DNA of 64,000 bases from Pseudomonas kermanshahensis (GCF_014269205.2 NZ_JABWRY020000001.1:372001-436000), one strand, 5' to 3'; positions 8,348 through 17,740 are shown, numbered from the stretch's first letter. A program made the numbers and translations. The notes: generated from the sequence alone by a model not told the origin.

Positions 8348-9441
8348 CTGACACCCCACAAACACCGCCTGCGCAAGCGCCCGACCGTGGCCTGCGCTGG
8401 GTATTGTTGCTGATTGCCGTGAGCCTGCTCTGGTACCTGCTGGCCGACCGTTTTACACCGTACACCCAGCAGGCTCGCCTGCAAGCCTACGTGGTGCCGG
8501 TGAGCGCCGAGGTGGCCGGCCAGGTCAAGCGCGTGGCCGTGGGTAACAACCAGGAAGTGCGCAAGGGCGAAGTGCTGTTCGAACTGGACCAGGAGCAATA
8601 CCGCATTGCCCTGGCTCGCGCCGAAGCCGACTTCGACACGGTGGGCCGGCAGATCGGCGCCCACACTGCCGGCATCGACTCGGCCCAGGCGGCGTTGATG
8701 GCAGCCCAGGCCAACGAGCGCAAGGCCCGGCAAGACGCCGAGCGGCTGAAGCGGCTGATCGAGGAAGACCCCGGCACGGTGTCGCAGCGCCGCCTGGAAG
8801 GCGCGCAGGCCACGCGCGACCAGGCCATCAGCCAAGTCGCAGCAGCCCGTGCCGAAGTGGTGCGGGCACGTGAGCAGCAGGGTGGGGCGCAAGCGGATAA
8901 CGCGCAGGTGCGCAGCGCGGCGGCGAATGTGCAAAAGGCCCGCCTGGACCTGGAGCGAACGGTGGTGCGCGCCGATACCAACGGGTTGATCACCGACCTG
9001 CGCACCGACGTGGGCCACTACGTGGGCGCCGGCAGCCCGATGATGACCCTGATCGCGATCCATGACGTGTGGATCAGCGCCGACCTGACCGAGAACAACC
9101 TCGGCCGCCTGCGCCCCGGCACACCGGTGCTGGTGGTGCTCGATGCGCTGCCTGGGACGGTGCTGAAGGGGCGCATACGCAGCATCGGTTATGGCATCAG
9201 CGTGGGCCAGAGCAACCCGCCGGGCACGCTGCCGAGCGTGCAGAACAGCCGTGAATGGCTGCGCTCGGCCCAACGCTTTCCGGTGATTGTCGAGCTTGAC
9301 CGGGACCAGCTGGAAGACAAGTCCGGCTTGCGGGTGGGGGGCCAAGCCGAGGTGATGGCGCTGCCCAGCGAGGGCAACCCGCTGAACGTGCTTGGCCGTG
9401 TGTTCATGTGGCTGATGAGCTGGCTCTCGTATGCCTATTGA
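8344..9441 (+). CDS. HlyD-family membrane-fusion adaptor
   Basis: A 365-residue periplasmic adaptor. One N-terminal membrane helix (VLLLIAVSLLWYLLA) is followed by a biotinyl-lipoyl-like half motif (VSAEVAGQVKRVAVGNNQEVRKGEVLFELD), a long alpha-helical hairpin rich in Ala/Arg/Gln (residues ~90-195), the second lipoyl half (RTVVRADTNGLITDL) and a beta-barrel domain. This is the EmrA/AaeA pattern. It starts within the stop codon of the NodT channel and its end overlaps the DUF2955 start by 11 bp, so the three genes form one translationally coupled unit. Confidence 0.93.
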   Translation: MTDTPQTPPAQAPDRGLRWVLLLIAVSLLWYLLADRFTPYTQQARLQAYVVPVSAEVAGQVKRVAVGNNQEVRKGEVLFELDQEQYRIALARAEADFDTVGRQIGAHTAGIDSAQAALMAAQANERKARQDAERLKRLIEEDPGTVSQRRLEGAQATRDQAISQVAAARAEVVRAREQQGGAQADNAQVRSAAANVQKARLDLERTVVRADTNGLITDLRTDVGHYVGAGSPMMTLIAIHDVWISADLTENNLGRLRPGTPVLVVLDALPGTVLKGRIRSIGYGISVGQSNPPGTLPSVQNSREWLRSAQRFPVIVELDRDQLEDKSGLRVGGQAEVMALPSEGNPLNVLGRVFMWLMSWLSYAY

Positions 9442-10447
9442 GCTGCGGCGCCAGCGTGCGCTTCGCCTGGCCTGGGGCGTGGCGCTGTGCCTGGCGGTCA
9501 GCTTCGGTTTTGGCCTGCCGGTGCCGATTTTGGCGCCGGTGTTCGCGGTGCTGTTGTTGGCCATGCGTAGCCAGCCCCTGCCGTTGCGCGCGGCACCGGC
9601 GTTGGCCGTGCTGGTACTGCTGAGTTGTGGCAGTGGCCTGTTGCTGATTCCCTTGTTGCGCCATGCGCCGGTAAGTGGTGTGCTGCTGGTCGGCGTTGGC
9701 GTGTTTCTGGTGCTGCGTTATGCCCTGAAGGGCGGCAACGGCCTGTTGGCCAACTTGCTGGTTATCGGCCTGACCATGATCGCCGCAGCCGGCACCAGCG
9801 ATTTCACCTTGGCGCTGTCGGTGGTCGAGGCCTTGTCCAAAGGCATGCTCCTGGCAACCTTGGGCACGGCGCTGGCGCATGTGATGTTCCCCGAACCGGC
9901 TGACGCACCTGTGCAACCGTCACCGCCGCCGCTCGTCGCTGAACGGGCCAGCTGGGTCGCACTGCGCGCCACGCTGATCGTCATGCCTGCCTTTTTGCTG
10001 GCGCTGATCGCACCGGATGCGTTCATGCCGCTGATCATGAAGTCGGTGAGCCTCGGTCAGCAGGCCAGCGAGACCCATGCCCGCAATGCCAGCCGAGAAC
10101 TGATTGGCTCGACCTTGCTGGCCGGGCTGCTGGCGATCCTGCTGTGGGGGGCATTGAGCCTGTTCGTGCACCTGTGGATGTTTTTCCTGTGGGTGCTGCT
10201 GTTTTCGCTTTGGCAGGCCCGGCGGCTGTACCGCGCGGTGGCGACGCGGCATAGCCCGGCCTATTGGGTCAGTTGCCTGACTACGATGTTGATACTGCTG
10301 GGGCAGTCGGTGCAGGACAGCGCGACGGGGCAGGATGTTTACCGCGCGTTCGCCGTGCGCATGGCGCTGTTCTTGGCGGTGTCGGTGTATGCCAGTGCCC
10401 TGCTGATCTGGATCGACCGGCGCAGGGCACGGCAGTGGGTGCATTAG
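9431..10447 (+). CDS. DUF2955 inner-membrane protein, likely pump component
   Basis: A 338-residue membrane protein matching DUF2955. It has two blocks of predicted helices (residues ~15-155 and ~185-325) separated by a short Pro-rich loop (DAPVQPSPPPL), a layout like the aromatic-acid exporter AaeB and FUSC proteins but shorter and without their large cytosolic domain. It overlaps the HlyD adaptor gene by 11 bp. No MFS, RND or ABC component is present, so DUF2955 is the only candidate inner-membrane transporter of this tripartite set. Substrate is unknown; weak-acid or aromatic export is an inference from AaeB. It ends 4 bp into the convergent SulP gene. Confidence 0.8.
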   Translation: MPIELRRQRALRLAWGVALCLAVSFGFGLPVPILAPVFAVLLLAMRSQPLPLRAAPALAVLVLLSCGSGLLLIPLLRHAPVSGVLLVGVGVFLVLRYALKGGNGLLANLLVIGLTMIAAAGTSDFTLALSVVEALSKGMLLATLGTALAHVMFPEPADAPVQPSPPPLVAERASWVALRATLIVMPAFLLALIAPDAFMPLIMKSVSLGQQASETHARNASRELIGSTLLAGLLAILLWGALSLFVHLWMFFLWVLLFSLWQARRLYRAVATRHSPAYWVSCLTTMLILLGQSVQDSATGQDVYRAFAVRMALFLAVSVYASALLIWIDRRRARQWVH

Positions 10448-12165
10448 GGCTGCCAGTCGACCCCGGTGTCCTCCAGGTAGGCATCCACCGCAGCGCCGAC
10501 GGTGGGGTGGAAGGCCTTTTCCCCCATGTGCTGGAACAACTCAAAGCGCTTCATCTTGTCTTTCACCGGGTCTTTCATTTCGGCGAACTGCAACTCCACG
10601 CCGCGCGCCTCCAGCGCCCGGTCCAGTTCAGCGAGCATGTCTGCAGAGGTCACGTCGATGCTGGTCACAGGCTCTGCGGCGATCACCAACCGTTGCACGG
10701 CGGTAGGGGACTGTTCCACAGCCGCCAGCACGGTGCTCTGGAACTGCTCGGCATTGGCAAAAAACAGCGGCGCATCCCACCGCAGCAGCACCAGGCCGGG
10801 GATGCGCCGGGCTTGCGGGTAGCGCTGCACATCATGGTAGCCGCGGGTGCCATCCACCCGGCCGAGCACTGCAAAATGCGGCCTCCAGCCATCCCAGAGA
10901 AATTCGATGACTGAAATCGCCACGGCAATGCCGATACCCGGAATGGCACCAAACACTGCCACCCCGACAAAACAGGTAAACGACAGCCAGAACTCCCATT
11001 GCTGCATGTGGAAGATGCGTTTGAGGTCGGCGAATTCGAACAGCCCCAGTGCGGCGGCGATCACCACGGCGGCGAGGGCACTGTTGGGCAGGTAATGCAT
11101 CAGGTTGGGCGCCACCAGCAGCAGAACGGTCACGGCCAGCGCCCCGATGATGCCGGTGAGCTGGGTCTTGGCTCCGGCTGCTTCAGCGACAGGGGTACGT
11201 GACGAACTGCTGCTGATCGGGATGCCCTGGAATAGCCCGCTGGCCAGGTTGGCCACCCCCAGGCCAAACATTTCCTGGTTCGGGTTGACCGGCATCTTCA
11301 GGCGGGCCGCGTAGGAGCGCGACAGCACGCTGGTGTCGGCGAATGACACAAGCGCCACTGCGATGCCGCCGAGCAGCACTTCCACCAGGTCGATATCGCT
11401 CAACCAGGGGAAGACCAGGTCCGGCAGGCCCTGGGGTAACTGGCCGAGGACTTTGACGCCGCTCTGGTCGAGGTCGAGCAGGCTCACCGCCAGTGTCGCC
11501 AGCACCACAGCGATCAGAATGCCGGGCAAGCGCTTGAACGGTTTGAGCAGCAGGATCAGCGCCAGGCTACCGGCGCCGATGACGAAGCTGGGCCAGTGGC
11601 CATGGCCTGCAAGCAGGGCCTGGGTCAGGCCCCAGATGTCACGCAGCGGGCCTTGGCTGTCGATGGATAAGCCAAACAGTTTGGGCAGTTGGCTGATCAG
11701 CACGGTCAAGGCGATGCCGTTCATGTAGCCATAGCGGATCGGCTTGGACAGCAATTCGGTGATGAAGCCCAGGCGCAGCAGACCGGCGACCATGCAGAAC
11801 ACCCCAGCGACCAAGGCCATCATGCTGGCGATGGTGATGGCGCGCTGCGGGTCGCTGGCGGCGTACTGCACCACTACCGCCAGGATGGGCGCGGCCAGTG
11901 CCGAATCTGGGCCCAATACCAGGATGCGGCTGGGGCCGAACAGGGCATAGGCCAGCAGCGGAATGATGGTGGCGTAGAGGCCGTAGATGCCGGGTACGCC
12001 CGAGGCTTCGGCGTAGGCGATGCCCACGGGCACCAGCATGCTGGTGAGTACCAGCCCGGCAGCGATGTCCCTGGGCAGCCAGGCACGCTGATAGTGAAGC
12101 AGGGTGACCACGCCGGGCAGCCAGCGTTGCCAGTCGAAGCGTGGGGGAGGGGGTGTTTCGGGCAT
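10444..12165 (-). CDS. SulP-family anion permease with STAS domain
   Basis: A 573-residue SLC26/SulP transporter. The membrane domain covers roughly residues 20-440, with the family signature near the N-terminus (DIAAGLVLTSMLVPVGIAYAEASGVPG) and the conserved GLFQGIPISSSSSRTPV block. A C-terminal STAS domain (residues ~455-560) contains the hydrophobic strand and SIDVTSADML loop. SulP members carry sulfate, bicarbonate, chloride or dicarboxylates, and the substrate cannot be fixed here. No carbonic anhydrase gene is adjacent, which weakens a bicarbonate assignment. It converges tail-to-tail with the efflux genes, overlapping by 4 bp. Confidence 0.92.
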   Translation of the reverse strand: MPETPPPPRFDWQRWLPGVVTLLHYQRAWLPRDIAAGLVLTSMLVPVGIAYAEASGVPGIYGLYATIIPLLAYALFGPSRILVLGPDSALAAPILAVVVQYAASDPQRAITIASMMALVAGVFCMVAGLLRLGFITELLSKPIRYGYMNGIALTVLISQLPKLFGLSIDSQGPLRDIWGLTQALLAGHGHWPSFVIGAGSLALILLLKPFKRLPGILIAVVLATLAVSLLDLDQSGVKVLGQLPQGLPDLVFPWLSDIDLVEVLLGGIAVALVSFADTSVLSRSYAARLKMPVNPNQEMFGLGVANLASGLFQGIPISSSSSRTPVAEAAGAKTQLTGIIGALAVTVLLLVAPNLMHYLPNSALAAVVIAAALGLFEFADLKRIFHMQQWEFWLSFTCFVGVAVFGAIPGIGIAVAISVIEFLWDGWRPHFAVLGRVDGTRGYHDVQRYPQARRIPGLVLLRWDAPLFFANAEQFQSTVLAAVEQSPTAVQRLVIAAEPVTSIDVTSADMLAELDRALEARGVELQFAEMKDPVKDKMKRFELFQHMGEKAFHPTVGAAVDAYLEDTGVDWQP

Positions 12166-12319
12166 GGTGCAGGCTCCAGGGGGGCATGTACTGCATGAGG
12201 TCCCGTTGGAGTCAGCTTAGAGCGTGGATGGCGGCGTTGCTCAAGCCGCGACGTAACCTCGGCTGCTAGAAGCACTCACCTCGCGTTACAAATGAAGCCA
12301 TGCTTGCACTTCAGGTTGC

Positions 12320-12347
12320 CTGACAACTCCCCATCCTCGTGTAAAGT
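12320..12347 (+). promoter_or_regulatory. Possible sigma-70 promoter for the orphan gene
   Basis: CTGACA (12320-12325) and TAAAGT (12342-12347) are separated by 16 bp and lie about 30 bp ahead of the start codons at 12373/12379. Both boxes deviate from consensus; this is a weak prediction. Confidence 0.3.
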
Positions 12348-12378
12348 CGGGCGATTAACGCGCGCTCGGGGAGTGAGC

Positions 12379-12954
12379 TTGGCAAAATTTTACGTCGACG
12401 CTATCCAGCGCTGGGAATCGTTTGAACATGCTGGAACGTCCTATGACCTTAATCACCTGGACTGTCACGAAGTCTTCTTGCAAAAACAAGATGGCAAGGA
12501 TCCAATCCGCTTCGTAGTCACCTACGGCCTTCATTGCTTCACCAAAGACGATACTGAGCGGAACATTCCACTGAAGTACGCTGATGGTCGTGAAAGCCGA
12601 TTCATCTGCATAGAGCGCTATGAAACGTCCAAGTGCCTCCGGGGAATGCTCGAAAAACTGGCCAGCGCGACGGTGTTCCTGACTCAGGGAGAGAGCTTTT
12701 TCACAATAGACGTCATGAATAACGCCAGCGGCGAGGTGGAACCGTTCAAGATCTGCATGGCCATCTTTCGCGAAAACAGGGTACTGCGGATACACGTCAC
12801 CAGCGCCTACTTTGCAAGGTTGGGTGAAGGTTCGCCGGGTATTCCGATCAGGAAAAAAGGTTTCAGCATTTTCAAGATCGCGGTCGATACCCTGAAAAAA
12901 CCGAACGGCCAGTTCCCCAAAGAGGTCCGCAATCGCTACCCTAGGAAGAAATGA
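12379..12954 (+). CDS. Orphan protein of unknown function, low-GC insert
   Basis: A 191-residue soluble protein that I do not recognise as a named family. The TTG at 12379 is preferred because GGGGAG sits five bases upstream; a GTG at 12373 and a longer form are possible. Distinctive segments are FVVTYGLHCFTKDD, RFICIERYETSK and FFTIDVMNN, followed by VTSAYFARL, and the basic tail ends KEVRNRYPRKK. The YGLHCFT and RFxCxxRYxxS blocks resemble proteins I remember from mobile islands, sometimes labelled stationary-phase adaptation proteins, but that label has no mechanism behind it. Base composition is clearly lower in GC (near 48 percent) than the surroundings. It stands alone, ahead of a hairpin-rich region. 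Confidence 0.75.
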   Translation: MAKFYVDAIQRWESFEHAGTSYDLNHLDCHEVFLQKQDGKDPIRFVVTYGLHCFTKDDTERNIPLKYADGRESRFICIERYETSKCLRGMLEKLASATVFLTQGESFFTIDVMNNASGEVEPFKICMAIFRENRVLRIHVTSAYFARLGEGSPGIPIRKKGFSIFKIAVDTLKKPNGQFPKEVRNRYPRKK

Positions 12955-13217
12955 AGGGCCCAGAAACGGCGAATCCCTCTCGAGGAGGGATTCTCAGCCG
13001 TCGATGCATGCTTCGACGGGGCAGGTCGTTCTCACGTCGCGCTCGGCGAGCTGGTTTCCCAGCAACGGGGTGCGATCCGAAGATCCCTGTAACCACCCTT
13101 TGGTTTACGTATAAACGCAGGCCTATAGTCCACTAACAGTGGAATAGGATCAAGGCTTTTTTCATCACGTGATAACCCATAACCTTGCAAGCAGGGAAGG
13201 CTCATACCCTTAAGTAC
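12955..13217 (+). other. Hairpin-rich non-coding tail downstream of orphan gene
   Basis: The gap before ychF holds several consecutive stem-loops and no convincing gene. GAATCCCTC pairs with GAGGGATTC (12971-12979/12985-12993). CCGTCGA pairs with TCGACGG (12998-13004/13013-13019). GCTGG pairs with CCAGC near 13050, GATC with GATC near 13080, GTTTA with TAAAC near 13103. CCTAT..TCCACT pairs with AGTGGA..ATAGG (13122-13148), followed by T6 at 13157-13162, which could end a plus-strand transcript. A 77-codon minus-strand frame spans part of it but has no family resemblance. It could be the 3' UTR of the orphan gene or an independent structured RNA. Confidence 0.5.
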
Positions 13218-13254
13218 AAAACCCCCGTGTCGCTTAGCGATCACGGGGGTTTTG
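13218..13254 (-). terminator. Rho-independent terminator after ychF (bidirectional)
   Basis: A perfect 12-bp stem AAAACCCCCGTG/CACGGGGGTTTT with a 12-nt loop lies 37 bp beyond the ychF stop. T-runs are present on both strands, so it can stop ychF transcription and rightward transcription from the orphan gene. Confidence 0.88.
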
Positions 13255-13290
13255 AAGTCTTTCAAGTACCGTGGAATCCCACGGCTCCCA

Positions 13291-14391
13291 TCAGACGTTG
13301 AAGCGGAAGTGCATCACGTCACCGTCTTTGACGATGTAGTCTTTACCTTCCAGGCGCCATTTACCGGCTTCCTTGGCGCCGCTTTCACCCTTGAACTGGA
13401 TGAAGTCTTCATACGCTACCACTTCGGCGCGGATGAAGCCTTTTTCGAAGTCGGTGTGGATAACACCGGCGGCCTGTGGCGCGGTGGCGCCGACGCGGAC
13501 GGTCCAGGCGCGGACTTCCTGCACACCGGCAGTGAAGTAGGTCTGCAGGTTCAGCAGCTCGTAACCAGCGCGGATCACGCGGTTCAGGCCAGGCTCTTCC
13601 AGGCCCAGGGCCTCGAGGAACATGTCTTTCTCTTCACCGTCGTCCAGCTCGGCGATTTCGGCTTCGATCTTGTTGCAGACCGGCACCACGACCGCGCCTT
13701 CTTCTTCGGCGATGGCACGGACTACGTCCAGGTGCGGGTTGTTGTCGAAGCCGTCTTCAGCGACGTTGGCGATGTACATCACCGGCTTGCTGGTCAGCAG
13801 GTGGAAGCCACGGATGACGGCCTTTTCGTCATCAGCCATGTGCTTCATCAAGCTGCGCGCTGGCTTGCCTTCGGTGAAGTGCGGGATCAGCTTTTCCAGG
13901 ATGGCCTTTTGCGCCAGGGCTTCTTTGTCGCCGCCCTTGGCGTTGCGGGCAACCTTCTGCAGTTGCTTCTCGCAGCTGTCGAGGTCGGCGAAGATCAGCT
14001 CGAGGTCGATGATCTCGATGTCACGCTTGGGGTCGACGCTGTTGGAAACGTGAATCACGTTCTCGTCTTCGAAGCAGCGCACCACGTGGGCGATGGCATC
14101 GGTCTCGCGGATGTTGGCGAGGAACTTGTTGCCCAGGCCTTCACCCTTCGAAGCGCCCGCCACCAGGCCTGCGATGTCGACGAATTCCATGGTGGTCGGC
14201 AGGATGCGGTTAGGCTTGACGATTTCCGCCAGTGCAGCCAGGCGCGCATCGGGCATCGGCACGATGCCGCTGTTCGGCTCGATGGTGCAGAAAGGGAAGT
14301 TCTCCGCCGCGATGCCAGACTTGGTCAGGGCGTTGAACAGGGTGGACTTGCCGACGTTGGGCAGGCCGACGATGCCGCAATTGAAACCCAT
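13291..14391 (-). CDS. ychF: Ribosome-binding ATPase YchF
   Basis: A 366-residue Obg-family protein. The P-loop [15 protein letters not shown] lies at residues ~8-22. It is followed by the switch region and DIAG motif (FVDIAGLV), and the G4 position carries NVAED instead of NKxD, which explains the ATP preference of YchF. The helical domain lies in the middle, and the C-terminal TGS-like segment ends in VMHFRFNV. YchF binds ribosomes and modulates the oxidative stress response. It starts 21 bp after pth on the same strand, the usual pth-ychF arrangement. Confidence 0.97.
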   Translation of the reverse strand: MGFNCGIVGLPNVGKSTLFNALTKSGIAAENFPFCTIEPNSGIVPMPDARLAALAEIVKPNRILPTTMEFVDIAGLVAGASKGEGLGNKFLANIRETDAIAHVVRCFEDENVIHVSNSVDPKRDIEIIDLELIFADLDSCEKQLQKVARNAKGGDKEALAQKAILEKLIPHFTEGKPARSLMKHMADDEKAVIRGFHLLTSKPVMYIANVAEDGFDNNPHLDVVRAIAEEEGAVVVPVCNKIEAEIAELDDGEEKDMFLEALGLEEPGLNRVIRAGYELLNLQTYFTAGVQEVRAWTVRVGATAPQAAGVIHTDFEKGFIRAEVVAYEDFIQFKGESGAKEAGKWRLEGKDYIVKDGDVMHFRFNV

Positions 14392-14412
14392 GGGTATTCC
14401 CTCTCTAGGAAA

Positions 14413-14997
14413 TCAGGCCTTCTGGCTGTGCAGTTCGCGCATCGCCTTGGCGAAATCGCCAGCGAGGACATCTGGCAGCACGCCGAGGGCAAAATCGATG
14501 CTGGCATCGAGCTTCTCCTGCTCGGCGCGCGGCGCGCGGCCCAGGACGAAGTTGGAGACCAGTTTGGCGTCGCCCGGGTGGCCAATGCCAAGCCGCAGGC
14601 GGTGGAAGTCGTTCTGGTTGCCGAGCTGCGCGATGATGTCGCGCAGGCCGTTGTGCCCACCATGGCCGCCGCCGCGTTTGAGCTTGGCGACGCCTGGAGG
14701 CAGGTCGAGTTCGTCATGCGCCACCAGGATCGCTTCCGGCTTGATGCGGAAGAAATTGGCCAAGGCCGCCACGGACTGGCCGCTACGGTTCATGTAGGTG
14801 GTGGGGATGAGCAGACGAACGTCGTTGCCCTGATGGCTGAATTTAGCCGTCAGGCCGAAATACTTGCGGTCAGCGGTCAAGGAGACGCGCTGGGCGCTGG
14901 CAATGCGTTCAACGAAAAGAGCCCCTGCGTTATGCCGGGTCTGTTCGTATTCGGGGCCGGGGTTACCCAGGCCAACGATCAACTGGATGGCGGTCAC
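14413..14997 (-). CDS. pth: Peptidyl-tRNA hydrolase
   Basis: A 194-residue Pth that releases tRNA from prematurely dropped peptidyl-tRNA in the cytosol. The family motifs are present: [18 protein letters not shown] with the catalytic His in TRHN, the PTTYMNRSG block, and [10 protein letters not shown] with the conserved Asp, followed by [12 protein letters not shown]. Length is normal for the family. It sits between rplY and ychF on the minus strand, the standard pseudomonad order. Confidence 0.97.
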
Positions 14998-15076
14998 GTC
15001 AGGGGCTCTTCCTTGGAGTTGGTGGGTTACAGGGCGCGTGGCACTGTAACCCGATCAACACCGGCGTGCGAGTGGA

Positions 15077-15670
15077 TTACTCGGCAGCGCCTTCAGCTTC
15101 TGGAGCAACGCGTGGCGCGTGAACGTTGGCAACAGCTTTGTCATCACCGTGGGCCAGAGCGACGAACTCTACGCCTTTCGGAGCTTTCAGGTCCGACAGG
15201 TGGATGATGCTGCCGACTTCGGCGTTGGCCAGGTCAACTTCGATGAACTCAGGCAGGTCTTTGGCTTCGCAAGAAACTTCGATCTCGGAAACAACGTGCG
15301 AGATCTCGCCGCCTTTCTTGATCGGGGCTTCTTCGCCGATGAAGTGAACCGGAACCTTGGCGGTCAGCTTCTGGCCAGCAACGACGCGAACGAAGTCAGC
15401 GTGCATGATGAATTGCTTGGCTGGGTGGCGCTGCATGGCCTTGACGATGACGTTTTGCTTGACGCCGTCAACGTTCAGCTCGATCACGTGGCTGTAGGCA
15501 GCTTCGTTTTCGAACAGTTTGGCGATTTCCTTCGACACGATGGTCAGGGACTCGGCGTCTTTACCGCCACCGTAGACAACGGCAGGGATGCTCAGCGAGT
15601 GACGCAGGCGGCGGCTCGCACCTTTCCCCAGGTCAGTACGCTTTTGGGCGTTCAGGATGAAATCAGTCAT
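15077..15670 (-). CDS. rplY: 50S ribosomal protein bL25, long Ctc-type form
   Basis: A 197-residue bL25 with the general stress protein Ctc architecture: an N-terminal 5S-rRNA-binding L25 domain (residues ~1-95, [18 protein letters not shown]) and a C-terminal TL5 beta domain ([26 protein letters not shown]). The C-terminus is an acidic Ala/Glu tail. E. coli bL25 has only the first domain; the two-domain form is usual in pseudomonads. The ATG at 15670 is chosen because homologues begin MTDFxLNA and GGAGAAGC lies ahead; a GTG further upstream would run into the prs terminator. Confidence 0.96.
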   Translation of the reverse strand: MTDFILNAQKRTDLGKGASRRLRHSLSIPAVVYGGGKDAESLTIVSKEIAKLFENEAAYSHVIELNVDGVKQNVIVKAMQRHPAKQFIMHADFVRVVAGQKLTAKVPVHFIGEEAPIKKGGEISHVVSEIEVSCEAKDLPEFIEVDLANAEVGSIIHLSDLKAPKGVEFVALAHGDDKAVANVHAPRVAPEAEGAAE

Positions 15671-15732
15671 TTTGCTTCTCCAAAATAGCCATCTCCCGCA
15701 GGCGTTTGCGACCAGCGCCAAACGGGGTGGGC

Positions 15733-15768
15733 AAAAAAGCCCCGCCCCAACACATGCTGGGGCGGGGC
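15733..15768 (-). terminator. Rho-independent terminator after prs
   Basis: On the minus strand an 11-bp perfect GC stem (GCCCCGCCCCA/TGGGGCGGGGC, 8-nt loop) is followed by TTTTTT. It lies between prs and rplY, implying that rplY has its own promoter or depends on read-through. Confidence 0.92.
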
Positions 15769-15792
15769 GCTTCACATCAACACGTGTTCCGC

Positions 15793-16734
15793 TTAGCGGA
15801 ACATCGCACTGATCGATTCTTCATTGCTGATGCGGCGTACCGCTTCAGCGACAACCGGTGCGATATCCAACTGGCGGATACGGTCACAGGCTTGAGCAGC
15901 GGCGGACAGCGGAACGGTGTTGGTCACCACCAGCTCGTCCAGTACCGACTTCTCGATGTTCTCGATCGCGCGGCCCGACAGGACAGGGTGCGTGCAGTAG
16001 GCGTAAACCTTGGCAGCGCCGTGTTCTTTCAGGGCTTTGGCCGCGTGGCACAGGGTGCCGGCGGTGTCGACCATGTCGTCTACCAGGATGCAAGTGCGCC
16101 CTTCGACGTCGCCGATGATGTGCATAACCTCGGAGTGGTTAGCCTTTTCGCGGCGTTTATCGATGATACCCAGGTCGACACCCAGGGACTTGGCGACGGC
16201 GCGTGCGCGCACGACACCACCGATGTCCGGGGAGACGATCATCAGGTTCTCGAAACGCTGGTCTTCGATATCGTCGACCAATACGGGCGAGCCGTAAATG
16301 TTGTCGACAGGAATATCGAAGAAACCCTGGATCTGGTCAGCGTGCAGGTCGACGGTGAGTACACGGTCGATACCTACGACAGTGAGCATGTCAGCGACAA
16401 CTTTGGCGCTGATAGCAACACGTGCCGAACGCGGACGGCGGTCCTGGCGGGCGTATCCGAAGTAAGGAATCACGGCGGTGATTCGGGATGCTGAGGAGCG
16501 GCGGAAGGCGTCGGCCATCACTACCAGTTCCATCAGGTTATCGTTGGTCGGGGCACAGGTCGGCTGAATAATGAAGACGTCTTTACCGCGGACATTTTCA
16601 TTGATCTCAGTGCTGATCTCGCCGTCGGAGAATTTACCGACAGAGACGTCACCGAGAGGGATATGCAGCTGACGTACGACACGCCGAGCCAGATCGGGGT
16701 TAGCGTTCCCCGTAAAGACCATCATCTTGGACAC
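15793..16734 (-). CDS. prs: Ribose-phosphate pyrophosphokinase
   Basis: A 313-residue PRPP synthetase that makes PRPP from ribose-5-phosphate and ATP. The flexible-loop residues are present ([13 protein letters not shown]), as are the [11 protein letters not shown] metal site and the PRPP-binding loop [14 protein letters not shown]. The GTG at 16734 is taken as start because pseudomonad Prs begins with [14 protein letters not shown] and an upstream ORF would run into the tRNA. It is directly downstream of tRNA-Gln and ispE and is terminated by a strong hairpin before rplY. Confidence 0.96.
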   Translation of the reverse strand: MSKMMVFTGNANPDLARRVVRQLHIPLGDVSVGKFSDGEISTEINENVRGKDVFIIQPTCAPTNDNLMELVVMADAFRRSSASRITAVIPYFGYARQDRRPRSARVAISAKVVADMLTVVGIDRVLTVDLHADQIQGFFDIPVDNIYGSPVLVDDIEDQRFENLMIVSPDIGGVVRARAVAKSLGVDLGIIDKRREKANHSEVMHIIGDVEGRTCILVDDMVDTAGTLCHAAKALKEHGAAKVYAYCTHPVLSGRAIENIEKSVLDELVVTNTVPLSAAAQACDRIRQLDIAPVVAEAVRRISNEESISAMFR

Positions 16735-16782
16735 GCGCAGTACCTGAAGGCTGAGGGTATACCTGGATGAGTATAAGGAAAA

Positions 16783-16857
16783 TGGCAGGGGCGGCTGGAT
16801 TCGAACCAACGCATGGCAGGATCAAAACCTGCTGCCTTACCGCTTGGCGACGCCCCT
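16783..16857 (-). tRNA. tRNA-Gln(TTG)
   Basis: A 75-nt minus-strand cloverleaf with encoded CCA. The acceptor stem is AGGGGCG/CGCCCCT with discriminator G. The anticodon arm is GCAGG-TTTTGAT-CCTGC with anticodon TTG (Gln), and the T arm contains GGTTCGAATCC. It lies between ispE and prs, a location conserved in pseudomonads. Confidence 0.96.
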
Positions 16858-16876
16858 GTATCTGTTGCTGCGAGCG

Positions 16877-17737
16877 CTATGCACTCGACTTCTTGACCAG
16901 ACTTTGTAGCTTGCGATGCAACATCGAAATATTGCTTCCTTTCGCCACAAACCCTGTTTGGGTCGCTGAAAGAAGGGCCAGAACTTTATCAGCTTCGGCT
17001 TTGCTTGGGAAGGCCCCAAACACACAACTTCCAGTTCCGGTTAGCCGAGCTTCGGTGAATTTACCCAGAGAATTCAATGCGTTTCGAACTTCTGGATAAC
17101 GCTGCTCAACCACCCGTTGGCAGTCATTTCGACTGTTTCCCTCGGGAACGGGGCGCATCTTAAGGGGGAGGGAATCACGTGTCAACTGCGGATGTGAAAA
17201 AATTTCTACAGTACTGACAGACACTTGCGGCACCAGCACGACATACCAGGGTTCGTCGGGGTCGACCGGGGTCAGTTGTTCGCCGACACCCTGGGCGAAT
17301 GCCGCGTGGCCGCGAACGAATACCGGCACGTCGGCGCCCAGGCTCAGGCCCAAGGCCGCCAGGCGGTCTTCATCCCAGCCCAGTTGCCATAAGTGCGCCA
17401 GCGCCAGCAGGGTGGTCGCGGCATCCGAGCTGCCGCCACCGATACCTCCGCCCATGGGCAAGACCTTGGTCAGCCAGATGTCGGCGCCAAGCGTTGTGCC
17501 GGATTGCGCTTGCAGTTTGCGTGCGGCGCGTACGATCAGGTTGCTGTCGTGGGGCACCGCCTCGATGTCGGTGTGCAGGTGGATCACACCGTCTTCACGC
17601 AGGGCGAAGGTCAATTCGTCAGCGTGGTCGAGAAATTGGAAGACGGTTTCCAGCTCGTGGTAACCGTCAGGGCGGCGGCCGATGATGTGCAGCCACAGGT
17701 TGAGCTTGGCCGGGGCCGGCAGGGTGAGCGTGTTCAT
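16877..17737 (-). CDS. ispE: 4-diphosphocytidyl-2-C-methyl-D-erythritol kinase
   Basis: A 286-residue GHMP kinase of the non-mevalonate isoprenoid pathway, phosphorylating CDP-ME at the 2-hydroxyl. The N-terminal [12 protein letters not shown] motif carries the conserved Lys, and the ATP-binding glycine loop is [16 protein letters not shown]. The C-terminal GHMP motif reads [12 protein letters not shown]. It follows lolB with a 3-bp gap and precedes tRNA-Gln and prs, the classic lolB-ispE-prs order. Confidence 0.97.
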   Translation of the reverse strand: MNTLTLPAPAKLNLWLHIIGRRPDGYHELETVFQFLDHADELTFALREDGVIHLHTDIEAVPHDSNLIVRAARKLQAQSGTTLGADIWLTKVLPMGGGIGGGSSDAATTLLALAHLWQLGWDEDRLAALGLSLGADVPVFVRGHAAFAQGVGEQLTPVDPDEPWYVVLVPQVSVSTVEIFSHPQLTRDSLPLKMRPVPEGNSRNDCQRVVEQRYPEVRNALNSLGKFTEARLTGTGSCVFGAFPSKAEADKVLALLSATQTGFVAKGSNISMLHRKLQSLVKKSSA

Positions 17738-17740
17738 CGA

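Noticed and set aside
8158..9564. 468-codon minus-strand frame across the HlyD gene
   Set aside because: Shadow of the HlyD coding sequence; composition is His/Arg/Gln-biased and no family is recognisable.
12379..13217. Type III toxin-antitoxin (ToxN-like) locus
   Set aside because: Those have tandem RNA repeats upstream of the toxin; here the hairpins differ from each other and lie downstream.
13032..13265. 77-codon minus-strand frame in the hairpin region
   Set aside because: It runs through a terminator and several stem-loops and has no similarity; treated as non-coding.
13252..15207. 651-codon plus-strand frame opposite ychF and pth
   Set aside because: It spans two unambiguous genes and their gap on the other strand; long antisense frames are common at this GC content.
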